Assembly (NCBI GenBank): GCA_964457935.1
Contig: CAYWFC010000045.1
Location: 1 to 5,136 of the forward strand
Reading direction: 5' to 3'
Source of the DNA: STF1-107 sp964457935
GTDB taxonomy: Bacteria; Bacillota; Clostridia; Christensenellales; UBA1242
DNA length: 5,136 nt
Shown: piece by piece, positions 1 through 5,136 of the stretch
How positions within the stretch are numbered: the stretch's first letter is position 1
How the letters are laid out: each line of letters opens with the position of its first letter
Program-made: the position numbers and the translations under genes
Notes under the pieces: generated by a model
The model's input: only the letters and a program-made list of their open reading frames with translations
What the model was told of the DNA's origin: nothing
Databases searched by the model: none

Positions 1-42
1 TTAGAAAAAATAAAATATTTTCAAAAAAATGCTGAAAATCAT

Positions 43-63
43 TTGACAAATCACATTTGTCAA
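43..63. promoter_or_regulatory. Perfect 9-bp inverted repeat, candidate operator upstream of the radical SAM gene
   Basis: The arms TTGACAAAT (43-51) and ATTTGTCAA (55-63) are exact reverse complements around a 3-base centre (CAC). The repeat ends 11 bases before the -35 box of the downstream gene. It has only two G/C pairs per arm and no T-run on either side, so it is a poor terminator. It fits better as the binding site of a dimeric regulator such as a TetR- or MarR-type protein. No regulator gene lies in the window, and the identity of the binding protein is unknown. Confidence 0.5.
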
Positions 64-74
64 TTAAAAAACTA

Positions 75-103
75 TTGACACAGTAATTTTTTTATATTAT
101 ATT
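75..103 (+). promoter_or_regulatory. Sigma-70-type promoter of the radical SAM gene
   Basis: A consensus -35 box, TTGACA (75-80), is followed by a 17-base spacer and a -10 box, TATATT (98-103), which matches the consensus at five of six positions. Transcription would begin near 110. The ribosome binding site AAGGA (110-114) lies 10 bases before the ATG at 125, so the leader would be very short. The spacer is almost pure A/T. Confidence 0.7.
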
Positions 104-124
104 AATAATAAGGAATCTTGAACT

Positions 125-1441
125 ATGAAAAAATTAAATAAAGAAGAAGAAATCTATTTCAATAAAAAATTAAAATCTATTGAAAAGTCATTTAACATAA
201 GCAAAACAAATGATAAACTTAATACCAGCTATCCTATAAAAAAAGAAGATTGGCAAAAATTTCTTCAAAACGAAAAAATAAGTTTTAATGACAATAAGAT
301 TTGTCTATATTTTCACATACCATTTTGCAAGAAATTATGTAAATTTTGTGAATATATAAAGTTTGCTAAAAAAGATTTTGAAGAAGAAAAATTGTATGTT
401 CAGTGTTTGTTGGACGAATTAAAGGAATTTTTACAAGAGCATAAAAATAAGACCATTTGTGGTTTAGATATTGGAGGCGGGACTCCTACAGTGTTAGATG
501 ATGAAAACTTTGATATGTTACTCTATGGTATCAAAGATATAATTAAAAACGAAAATTTTAGTGAAGATTTTTTGCCCAGTATAGAAGGTACTTTTGACAC
601 GATTAATAATCATAAAATAAATACCATGGTAAATTGTGGCTTTAAGAGAATATCTTTCGGAATACAAACATTCAATAGAAAAATATTAAAACAAAATAAT
701 CGAGAAAATGGTTCTATTTCAAAAATGCTAGAGGTTTTTGCAATGTGCAAAACTGCAGGTATTGAAATAATAAACATAGATTTGATGTATGGTTTGAAGA
801 ATCAAACAATCTCGGATCTAAAATCTACCATGAAAGTTATAAATATATTAAAGCCAGAGCATTTGACTTTTTATGAATTTAGAACAAACATTTTAATGGT
901 CAAAGAAAATTTTAATAAAAATGACTTATTCCAGCAATACAAATGTTTATATAAACTTGCAAAAAAATACGGTTATAAAGGTCGATTTGCACAAAATACT
1001 TTTTCTAAAATAAATGATGAAGGATTATCATCTTATTTGAAACACCGAATGCTATATTTTGTAAATTATAAGGGGTTTGGGATTGCTAGCCAAAGCAAAG
1101 GTGACAACGGTATAAGTTACAATTATGGCAAAAATCACGAAAAATATACAGAGTGTTTTGCGGGAAACAAAATTAAATTGGGAGATAGCTATATTTTGCC
1201 AAACGAAGAACTATTAAATAAATTTATCGCGGTTAGTGGATATTATGGACTTTTTGATATTTCTTGTGCAAACAAAATATTGCAATCATCATTTGAAAAT
1301 AAATTCAAATTTCAACTTGAATTTTTATTAAGAAAAAAATACATTGAGATTAAAGACGATAAAATAATTATAACTCAAAAAGGTTTCAAATATTATGGCG
1401 CAATATTAAATATGTTTTATCAAAAAGTAATAGAATGTTAA
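125..1441 (+). CDS. HemN/HemW-like radical SAM protein
   Basis: This 438-residue protein belongs to the coproporphyrinogen III oxidase-like branch of the radical SAM superfamily. The 4Fe-4S motif CX3CX2C is C68, C72 and C75, inside HIPFCKKLCKFC. It is followed by GGGTP (117-121, SAM binding), E154, a GFKRISFGIQTFN block (172-184) and NIDLMYGL (217-224). Against E. coli HemN as recalled, Y62, E154, Q181, R193 and D219 fall at the spacing of Y56, E145, Q172, R184 and D209. This suggests a HemN-type SAM-binding barrel. The TSYP segment (34-37) before the cluster also resembles HemN. The fourth HemN cysteine (CxC after the cluster) is Y77 here, so true coproporphyrinogen dehydrogenase activity is doubtful. 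HemW, anaerobilin synthase and class C methylases share this fold. The C-terminal part (about 355-430) looks like the HemN_C winged-helix region. The gene is very AT-rich compared with its neighbours, stands alone with its own promoter, and has no haem-pathway neighbour in view. The family call is firm; the substrate is unknown. Confidence 0.9.
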   Translation: MKKLNKEEEIYFNKKLKSIEKSFNISKTNDKLNTSYPIKKEDWQKFLQNEKISFNDNKICLYFHIPFCKKLCKFCEYIKFAKKDFEEEKLYVQCLLDELKEFLQEHKNKTICGLDIGGGTPTVLDDENFDMLLYGIKDIIKNENFSEDFLPSIEGTFDTINNHKINTMVNCGFKRISFGIQTFNRKILKQNNRENGSISKMLEVFAMCKTAGIEIINIDLMYGLKNQTISDLKSTMKVINILKPEHLTFYEFRTNILMVKENFNKNDLFQQYKCLYKLAKKYGYKGRFAQNTFSKINDEGLSSYLKHRMLYFVNYKGFGIASQSKGDNGISYNYGKNHEKYTECFAGNKIKLGDSYILPNEELLNKFIAVSGYYGLFDISCANKILQSSFENKFKFQLEFLLRKKYIEIKDDKIIITQKGFKYYGAILNMFYQKVIEC

Positions 1442-1446
1442 AATCT

Positions 1447-1510
1447 AGCGGTGGTGATGTTTGGTGTATAGTTACTGTAGTTTTTTGATATAGCAACGGC
1501 GACGTTTGGT
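1447..1510. repeat. Degenerate 19-bp direct repeat, 45 bases apart, spanning the end of the GNAT-like gene
   Basis: Bases 1447-1465 and 1492-1510 match at 14 of 19 positions and share the ending GTTTGGT. All five differences are transitions. The second copy lies inside the last codons of the - strand GNAT-like gene (around the TKRRRC segment) and the first lies just past its stop codon. The 45-base offset keeps the reading frame. It may be a decayed duplication of the gene end or chance similarity in a short stretch. Confidence 0.3.
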
Positions 1511-2596
1511 CTGGTGGTGGTCGAAGTATTTCCATTGTTGCTGGATAGGCAGGTTATCTTCGAGATTTAGGTTAGTCTCGAGGTATTCGAGGTCGAATTT
1601 AGCGAATTGTTCTTGGATAAAGCGCACGATGATAGAGTTGACGCCCTTATTGATGTATTCTGGGCGCACACCTTCCAGTCCGAGATCGACCACGCGCGGG
1701 TGGCGGATGGTGTGGAGCAGTGAGAAGATATGTGGTGACAATATACGTCCGCGGGACTTGGTGATGACCTTAGCGATAGACGGCAGGCCCAAGCCGAACG
1801 CCACTACGCGGTCATTTTTGTCACAGACGGCTATGATCCAATTCAGATTTAGGAACAATTTGAACTGAGATATAGTTTGTTTTTTTAGTCTATCGGTAAA
1901 TGGCACCACGCCCAGCAGGTCTCTGTATGCGACGTCTATGACATCGAACATGTCATCGCCGTATTTCTTGATGAAATGGCGTATATTGCGTGCTTTGGCT
2001 ATATGTAGGTCATATTTTTGCATTACGGTGTCTGCTATGTGAGACACGCGCTCGTTGATTGTCTTATCCGGATAAATGGCGTACTCCACCCAATCTTTCT
2101 CTTTGGTGTAGCCATTTTCCTCTATCAAGCGTGCGTAGTACGGGAACGAATAGTTTTCCTCAAAAGTAGTAGGGTAGTCAAATCCGTCCACTATCAGTCC
2201 TTCGCGGTCGAGGTCATTGAAGCCCAGCGGTCCATGCACTGTGTCCATACCTTTTGACCTAGCCCAGTCCTCTACGCGCTCAAACAGTGCGCGCGCCACG
2301 TCGCTGTCGTCTATGCAGTCAAATCGCGAAAATCTAGCGTGGTGGCAATGCATTTTCTCATTGTATTGCTTCTGCACTATGCCACTAATCCTGCCCACCA
2401 CTTTGCCGTCCTTATAAGCCAAGAAAAACGCCATATCGCACACGTCGTATGACACGTTTTTCTTAGGATTGAGCAGGCTCAATTCATCCATGCGCAGGGC
2501 AGGGACGTAGTTCCACACGCCCTTGTAGAGTTTGACTGGAAAATCGACGAATTGGCGTTTTTGTTTTCTGGTCTTTACTTCTTTGATCTCTATCAT
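1472..2596 (-). CDS. YghO-like GNAT-fold N-acetyltransferase family protein
   Basis: This 374-residue protein is of a conserved bacterial type resembling E. coli YghO, commonly annotated as an N-acetyltransferase of unknown substrate. The N-terminal half has VVGRISGIV (66-74) and the well-conserved stretch HGPLGFNDLDREGLIVDGFD (121-140), followed by YPTTFEENYSFPYY (141-154). The C-terminal half has a GNAT motif-A-like stretch, EGVRPEYINKGVNSII (308-323), and a basic tail, TKRRRCYIKKL. The last glycine of the usual R/Q-x-x-G-x-G/A loop is N320, so acetyl-CoA binding cannot be assumed. There is no signal peptide or membrane segment, so it is predicted cytoplasmic. The ATG at 2596 is supported by AAAAGG (2603-2608), 6 bases upstream. 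The gene starts 21 bases after the tyrS stop with no terminator between, so it is probably co-transcribed with tyrS. No intrinsic terminator is visible after its stop. Family confidence is good; the function is unknown. Confidence 0.8.
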   Translation of the reverse strand: MIEIKEVKTRKQKRQFVDFPVKLYKGVWNYVPALRMDELSLLNPKKNVSYDVCDMAFFLAYKDGKVVGRISGIVQKQYNEKMHCHHARFSRFDCIDDSDVARALFERVEDWARSKGMDTVHGPLGFNDLDREGLIVDGFDYPTTFEENYSFPYYARLIEENGYTKEKDWVEYAIYPDKTINERVSHIADTVMQKYDLHIAKARNIRHFIKKYGDDMFDVIDVAYRDLLGVVPFTDRLKKQTISQFKLFLNLNWIIAVCDKNDRVVAFGLGLPSIAKVITKSRGRILSPHIFSLLHTIRHPRVVDLGLEGVRPEYINKGVNSIIVRFIQEQFAKFDLEYLETNLNLEDNLPIQQQWKYFDHHQTKRRRCYIKKLQ

Positions 2597-2617
2597 ATGC
2601 TACCTTTTAGTGGGATA

Positions 2618-3844
2618 TTATTTTATGGTGATTTTTCTGAAATTTTTCTTACCTTTTTGCAAAATGACATATCCTTTGTCGAAGTGCTCGGCTGACAGCA
2701 TGGTGTAGTAGTCTTTGATTTTGGTGCCGTCTAGGCTGATAGCGTTCTCGTCCATTAGGCGTCGCGCCTCACTCTTCGTGCCACACAGTCCGCACTCTAC
2801 CAGCACGTCTATCAGCGACACATTGGTGTCTGCGATGCTGTATTCTGGAGCATCAGCCATATTGTTGCCACTAAATACATTCTTAGCCGAAGTACTAGCC
2901 TTGAGCGCCTCGTCTTCGCCATGCACTAACTTGGTAATCTCGTACGCCAAGCGGTGCTTCGCGTCGCGGATGTCGCCACTCATGATGTCACGTATCTCGT
3001 CTAGTGGCAGGTAGGTCAATATCTTAAATAACTTCTCCACATCGGCGTCGAAACAATTATAAAAATACTGATAAAAGTCATAAGGACTGCATTTCTCAGC
3101 ATTTACCCACAGAGCGCCCTTCTCGGTCTTGCCCATCTTCTTGCCCTCGGCATTGAGGAGCAGTGGATTGGTGAATGCTTGGAATACTTCAGGGTCTTTG
3201 CCGTCTTTGAGTGCCAATTTTCTGCCCAGATTAGCCCCAGCCAAAATATTAGCCCACTGGTCACTGCCACCGAACTCTAAAGTACAGCCATGAGTCTTGT
3301 TGAGATACACGAAGTCATATGCTTGCATGAGCATATATCCCATCTCGAAGAAAGTCAAACCGCCGTTCTCGAGACGATTCTTGTACGCGTCGCATGCCAG
3401 CATTTGATTGACATTGAAGTGCACTCCTATGTCGCGCATAAAGTCGAGATAGTCGTAGCCTTTGAACCAATCGAGGTTGTTGAGTATTATGGCCGGATTG
3501 TCCCCGTCTAGGCGCAAAAACTTGCCTATAGACTCTCTGATGCCGTCTTTGTTGCTCTCGATAAAGTCTGCTGTGACCATTTTGCGCATATCGCTCTTGC
3601 CGGACGGGTCACCTATCATGGCAGTCGCTCCGCCCATCACCACGATGACCTTGTGCCCAGCATCTTGCAGATATTTCGCCAAAATAAGTGGCAAGCAGTG
3701 TCCTATGTGCAGACTGTCTGCAGTAGGGTCCACGCCCACATAGGCTGTGATAGGCTCGCCGTTTAATATCTCTCTGACTTTGTCTTCGTCGGTCACTTGG
3801 TAAATGTAACCGCGCTCTTTTAGTGTTTCGTACAAATTATTCAT
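2618..3844 (-). CDS. tyrS: Tyrosyl-tRNA synthetase (class I, TyrS type)
   Basis: This cytoplasmic enzyme charges tRNA-Tyr with tyrosine using ATP (EC 6.1.1.1). At 408 residues it is close to the usual bacterial length. The class I Rossmann core shows AYVGVDPTADSLHIGH, with the HIGH motif at 46-49 and the tyrosine-pocket residues Y35, G37 and D39. Further on are GDPSGKS (78-84), YMLMQAYD (170-177, with Y170, Q174 and D177 in the tyrosine site) and GGSDQW (192-197). The KMSKS-equivalent is KMGKT (236-240). A C-terminal S4 RNA-binding domain occupies about 343-405, with the typical KSEARRLMDENAISLDG (357-373). The start is supported by AGGAG (3850-3854), 5 bases upstream of the ATG. The gene leads a unit with the GNAT-like gene and is separated from the upstream SHOCT gene by a strong terminator. 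No T-box leader fits in the roughly 85 bases available, although many Bacillota tyrS genes have one. Confidence 0.97.
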   Translation of the reverse strand: MNNLYETLKERGYIYQVTDEDKVREILNGEPITAYVGVDPTADSLHIGHCLPLILAKYLQDAGHKVIVVMGGATAMIGDPSGKSDMRKMVTADFIESNKDGIRESIGKFLRLDGDNPAIILNNLDWFKGYDYLDFMRDIGVHFNVNQMLACDAYKNRLENGGLTFFEMGYMLMQAYDFVYLNKTHGCTLEFGGSDQWANILAGANLGRKLALKDGKDPEVFQAFTNPLLLNAEGKKMGKTEKGALWVNAEKCSPYDFYQYFYNCFDADVEKLFKILTYLPLDEIRDIMSGDIRDAKHRLAYEITKLVHGEDEALKASTSAKNVFSGNNMADAPEYSIADTNVSLIDVLVECGLCGTKSEARRLMDENAISLDGTKIKDYYTMLSAEHFDKGYVILQKGKKNFRKITIK

Positions 3845-3864
3845 AATCTCTCCTATAAGACATT

Positions 3865-3916
3865 ATCTTACCAAAAAAAAAGCAAAATGTATACCATTTT
3901 GGTGCATTTTTCTAAA
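3865..3916 (-). promoter_or_regulatory. Candidate promoter region of the tyrS unit
   Basis: The terminator at 3929-3963 implies that tyrS needs its own promoter here. Two overlapping arrangements are possible, both read on the - strand. The first has -35 TTTAGA (3911-3916), a 17-base spacer, and an extended -10, TGG followed by TATACA (3888-3893). The second uses that TATACA as a weak -35, again with a 17-base spacer, before -10 TAAGAT (3865-3870). Each box matches consensus at about four of six positions. The second places the start near 3858, just ahead of the AGGAG site. I cannot choose between them from sequence alone. Confidence 0.4.
3873..3901 (-). terminator. Weak hairpin plus nine-T run in the tyrS leader region
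   Basis: On the - strand, CAAAATG (rc of 3895-3901), a 5-base loop and CATTTTG (rc of 3883-3889) form a 7-bp stem. It is followed by one C and nine T (rc of 3873-3881). This has the layout of an intrinsic terminator, but the stem is AT-rich and weak. It could be a back-up terminator for the SHOCT gene. If transcription starts upstream of it, it could instead act as a leaky attenuator in front of tyrS. It overlaps the candidate promoter elements, so it could also be part of an operator. Confidence 0.35.
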
Positions 3917-3928
3917 ACTATCGCGCAT

Positions 3929-3963
3929 AAAAAATACTCTTTGCTGTGAGCAAAAAGTATTTT
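3929..3963 (-). terminator. Intrinsic terminator of the SHOCT-domain membrane protein gene
   Basis: Reading the - strand, a 15-base arm (rc of 3949-3963) pairs with a second 15-base arm (rc of 3931-3945) around a 3-base CAC loop. There is one U-G wobble and no true mismatch. The 3' arm runs into six U (rc of 3929-3934). The hairpin starts only seven bases after the stop codon at 3971. It should stop most transcription from the SHOCT gene before it reaches tyrS. Confidence 0.8.
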
Positions 3964-3970
3964 CTACATA

Positions 3971-4636
3971 TTACATACCCAATAATTCTTTTTTCTTCGC
4001 TTCATACTCTTCTGGAGTGATAGCGCCGTTGTCGAGTAGGCGTTTGTACTTCTCGAGCATCTCCGTAGGAGAGTATAGTTGCTTCTCTATCTCAGTCATA
4101 GTAGGTGTGGAGCTATAAGACTTGCGCTTAGCAGTGGCTTTAGGCGCGATGACACTGTCCGTATGCTGACGCGAGAAAATGGCATTGATGATGAATAGTA
4201 CGAACAGCACTACGAGTCCTATGTGCAGTATAAAGTAAAAGTTTAACTCGCCTTGCTTAATATAGGTAAATAATGTGCCGACATAAAACACCTCGCACAT
4301 GATGTAGGTAAATATGGTATAGCCCTTCTTGGTGCGCGCGAATGCCCTGATAGCGAAGAACAAGAAATGTATAAAAGTCAGCCCAAACAGCACTATGAAT
4401 ATTATATTTGTCGTCTTGTTTAGCGACAGCGTGATGCCGAGTAAATTCAATAGATTAGTGAATGGAAAGACGAGTAGTAGCATACTCAGCGTGATAATGC
4501 TCAGCACTATGTCAGGCAGGTGCTCTAGGACGCTAGACGGAAATACCAAACCCACTAGGCTAAACAGCGCCATCAGTGTGATGACTATGCATACTATAAA
4601 TTCTATGACTTTCAGACTTTTGGATAAAAACTTCAT
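3971..4636 (-). CDS. Multi-pass membrane protein with C-terminal SHOCT domain
   Basis: This 221-residue protein has about five hydrophobic segments, at roughly 9-32, 41-64, 76-99, 106-126 and 132-153. A polar, basic linker follows (about 154-185). It ends in a SHOCT helix pair, EMLEKYKRLLDNGAITPEEY and on to the C-terminus (192-221), with the hallmark L-x-x-x-G-x-I-T-x-E-E-Y/F pattern. SHOCT tails are common on bacterial membrane proteins and are thought to mediate oligomerisation or protein contacts; the membrane part matches no family I recognise. The start at 4636 is chosen because AAGGGG (4644-4649) lies 7 bases upstream and a good promoter lies just before it. An in-frame ATG at 4687 would overlap the -35 box and add an unconvincing extension of 17 residues. 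The gene is monocistronic, with its own terminator, and is divergent from recD2. Its function is unknown. Confidence 0.8.
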   Translation of the reverse strand: MKFLSKSLKVIEFIVCIVITLMALFSLVGLVFPSSVLEHLPDIVLSIITLSMLLLVFPFTNLLNLLGITLSLNKTTNIIFIVLFGLTFIHFLFFAIRAFARTKKGYTIFTYIMCEVFYVGTLFTYIKQGELNFYFILHIGLVVLFVLFIINAIFSRQHTDSVIAPKATAKRKSYSSTPTMTEIEKQLYSPTEMLEKYKRLLDNGAITPEEYEAKKKELLGM

Positions 4637-4658
4637 ATTACTTCCCCTTATTAGCATT

Positions 4659-4687
4659 AATATATCACAAAAAAAATATTTTATCAA
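4659..4687 (-). promoter_or_regulatory. Promoter of the SHOCT-domain gene
   Basis: On the - strand, -35 TTGATA (4682-4687), a 17-base spacer containing eight consecutive T, and -10 TATATT (4659-4664) each match consensus at five of six positions. Transcription would start near 4652, leaving a leader of about 16 bases that contains the AAGGGG ribosome binding site. This position supports translation from 4636 and excludes the longer open frame beginning at 4687. Confidence 0.7.
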
Positions 4688-4709
4688 GTGCTAAGTGGCA
4701 TTTTGTCGC

Positions 4710-4738
4710 TTGATTTTTATTTATTTATCGTATATAAT
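4710..4738 (+). promoter_or_regulatory. Promoter of recD2
   Basis: A -35 TTGATT (4710-4715), a 17-base spacer and a consensus -10 TATAAT (4733-4738) face away from the SHOCT-gene promoter; the two -35 boxes are 22 bases apart. The expected start of transcription (4744-4747) falls on or within three bases of the ATG at 4747, so the transcript would have essentially no 5' leader. Confidence 0.65.
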
Positions 4739-4746
4739 GCTGGTAT

Positions 4747-5136
4747 ATGAAATTATTCGGCACAGTAGAGAACATAGTATATAGGAATAGCGACAATAAT
4801 TATACGGTATTGGATCTAGATAGCGACGGAGTTTTGCACACAGTGGTGGGCAAATTCCCCGAGCTCCACGCAGGGCTGTATCTCGAGCTGGATGGCGACT
4901 TTATGGTGAATGCCAAGTACGGCGAGCAGTTTATCGCCAGTGACGTGATAGTCTCCCAGCCACAAAATCTCGACGCCATAGAGAAATATCTCGCTAGCGG
5001 ATTGATCAGAGGCGTAGGCGAAGTCACCGCGCACAAAATAGTGACGAAATTCAAGCAAGACACACTAGACATCATGCAGTACAATCCTATGCGCTTAGCC
5101 GAGATACGCGGTATCAGTAGGCAAAAGGCTCAAGAG
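4747..5136 (+). CDS. recD2: RecD2-type DNA helicase, N-terminal part (cut by the window edge)
   Basis: RecD2 (also called YrrC) is a 5'-3' superfamily 1B DNA helicase involved in DNA repair and replication-fork maintenance in bacteria that lack RecBCD. Only the first 130 codons are present, with the frame open to the edge; the family is usually about 720-850 residues, so the helicase motifs lie outside the window. What is visible is the RecD2-specific N-terminus. It has an OB-like domain with GTVENIVYRNSDNNYTVL (5-22), VVGKFPELHAGLYLELDGDF (33-52) and KYGEQF (57-62). A helix-hairpin-helix region starts with YLASGLIRGVG (81-91) and continues with LAEIRGISRQKAQ (117-129). An in-frame TAA at 4735-4737 closes the frame upstream with no other start codon between, so the ATG at 4747 is the only start compatible with the family's N-terminus. 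No Shine-Dalgarno sequence precedes it. Composition resembles that of tyrS and the GNAT-like gene. Confidence 0.9.
   Translation, partial: MKLFGTVENIVYRNSDNNYTVLDLDSDGVLHTVVGKFPELHAGLYLELDGDFMVNAKYGEQFIASDVIVSQPQNLDAIEKYLASGLIRGVGEVTAHKIVTKFKQDTLDIMQYNPMRLAEIRGISRQKAQE

Noticed and set aside
43..71. TTGACA at 43-48 as a second -35 box for the radical SAM gene
   Set aside because: At 17 bases downstream there is only AAAAAA (66-71). The hexamer at 75-80, with TATATT at 98-103, is a far better promoter.
1442..1471. A terminator between the converging radical SAM and GNAT-like genes
   Set aside because: I found no stable hairpin followed by a T-run in either direction in or near this 30-base gap.
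1506..2417. Several + strand open frames (1506-1868, 2018-2257, 2217-2417) opposite the GNAT-like gene
   Set aside because: They lie wholly inside a well-supported - strand gene, show no family resemblance and have low-complexity arginine/serine-rich translations typical of antisense shadows.
2715..3743. + strand open frames opposite tyrS (2715-3014, 3290-3511, 3462-3743)
   Set aside because: They are fully antisense to a confident tyrS with intact motifs and have no recognisable domain.
4637..4687. A 17-residue N-terminal extension of the SHOCT protein starting at 4687
   Set aside because: It would begin inside the -35 box and lacks a ribosome binding site, while the ATG at 4636 has AAGGGG 7 bases upstream.
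4329..4694. + strand open frame of 121 codons opposite the SHOCT gene
   Set aside because: It is antisense to the membrane-protein gene, crosses that gene's promoter and has no recognisable domain.
4800..5084. Two overlapping - strand open frames opposite recD2
   Set aside because: The + strand frame gives an unmistakable RecD2 N-terminus, so these are shadows in other frames.
1..5136. CRISPR array, tRNA or rRNA genes, insertion sequences, toxin-antitoxin or defence genes
   Set aside because: There are no regularly spaced repeats, no cloverleaf-like or rRNA-like sequence and no transposase or toxin motif. All long open frames are explained by the five genes listed.

Overview
The window looks like a piece of bacterial chromosome from a Gram-positive-type lineage, probably Bacillota (Clostridia-like). 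The hints are the RecD2-type helicase, good AGGAG/AAGGGG ribosome binding sites on most genes, a SHOCT-tailed membrane protein, and AT-rich intergenic gaps. No RNA gene gives a firmer placement, so this is a moderate-confidence inference. There are five protein-coding genes, four complete and one cut by the right edge, and no gene-free stretch longer than about 130 bases.

Layout. Bases 1-124 are a very AT-rich gap with a perfect 9+9 inverted repeat (43-63) just upstream of a near-consensus promoter (75-103). These precede a + strand radical SAM gene of the HemN/HemW superfamily (125-1441). That gene is far more AT-rich than everything downstream, so it is a candidate horizontal acquisition. 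It meets the next gene tail to tail with only 30 bases between stop codons. On the - strand, tyrosyl-tRNA synthetase (2618-3844) and a YghO-like GNAT-fold protein (1472-2596) form a tight two-gene unit, read right to left with a 21-base gap. Upstream of tyrS, also on the - strand, is a multi-pass membrane protein with a C-terminal SHOCT helix (3971-4636). It is closed off by a strong intrinsic terminator (3929-3963). Divergent from it, on the + strand, the first 130 codons of a RecD2 helicase run off the window (4747-5136).

How the genes relate. The block from about 1445 to the right edge reads as ordinary chromosomal housekeeping: translation (tyrS), DNA repair or recombination (recD2), and two poorly characterised conserved proteins. 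The 110 bases between the SHOCT gene and recD2 carry two clear sigma-70-type promoters facing away from each other. The recD2 promoter lies so close to its only plausible start codon that the message is predicted to be leaderless or nearly so.

I see no CRISPR array, mobile-element gene, toxin-antitoxin pair or recognisable defence system. The items most worth a second look are the isolated AT-rich HemN-like enzyme, which lacks the fourth cysteine of true HemN and has an operator-like palindrome, and the leaderless recD2 start.
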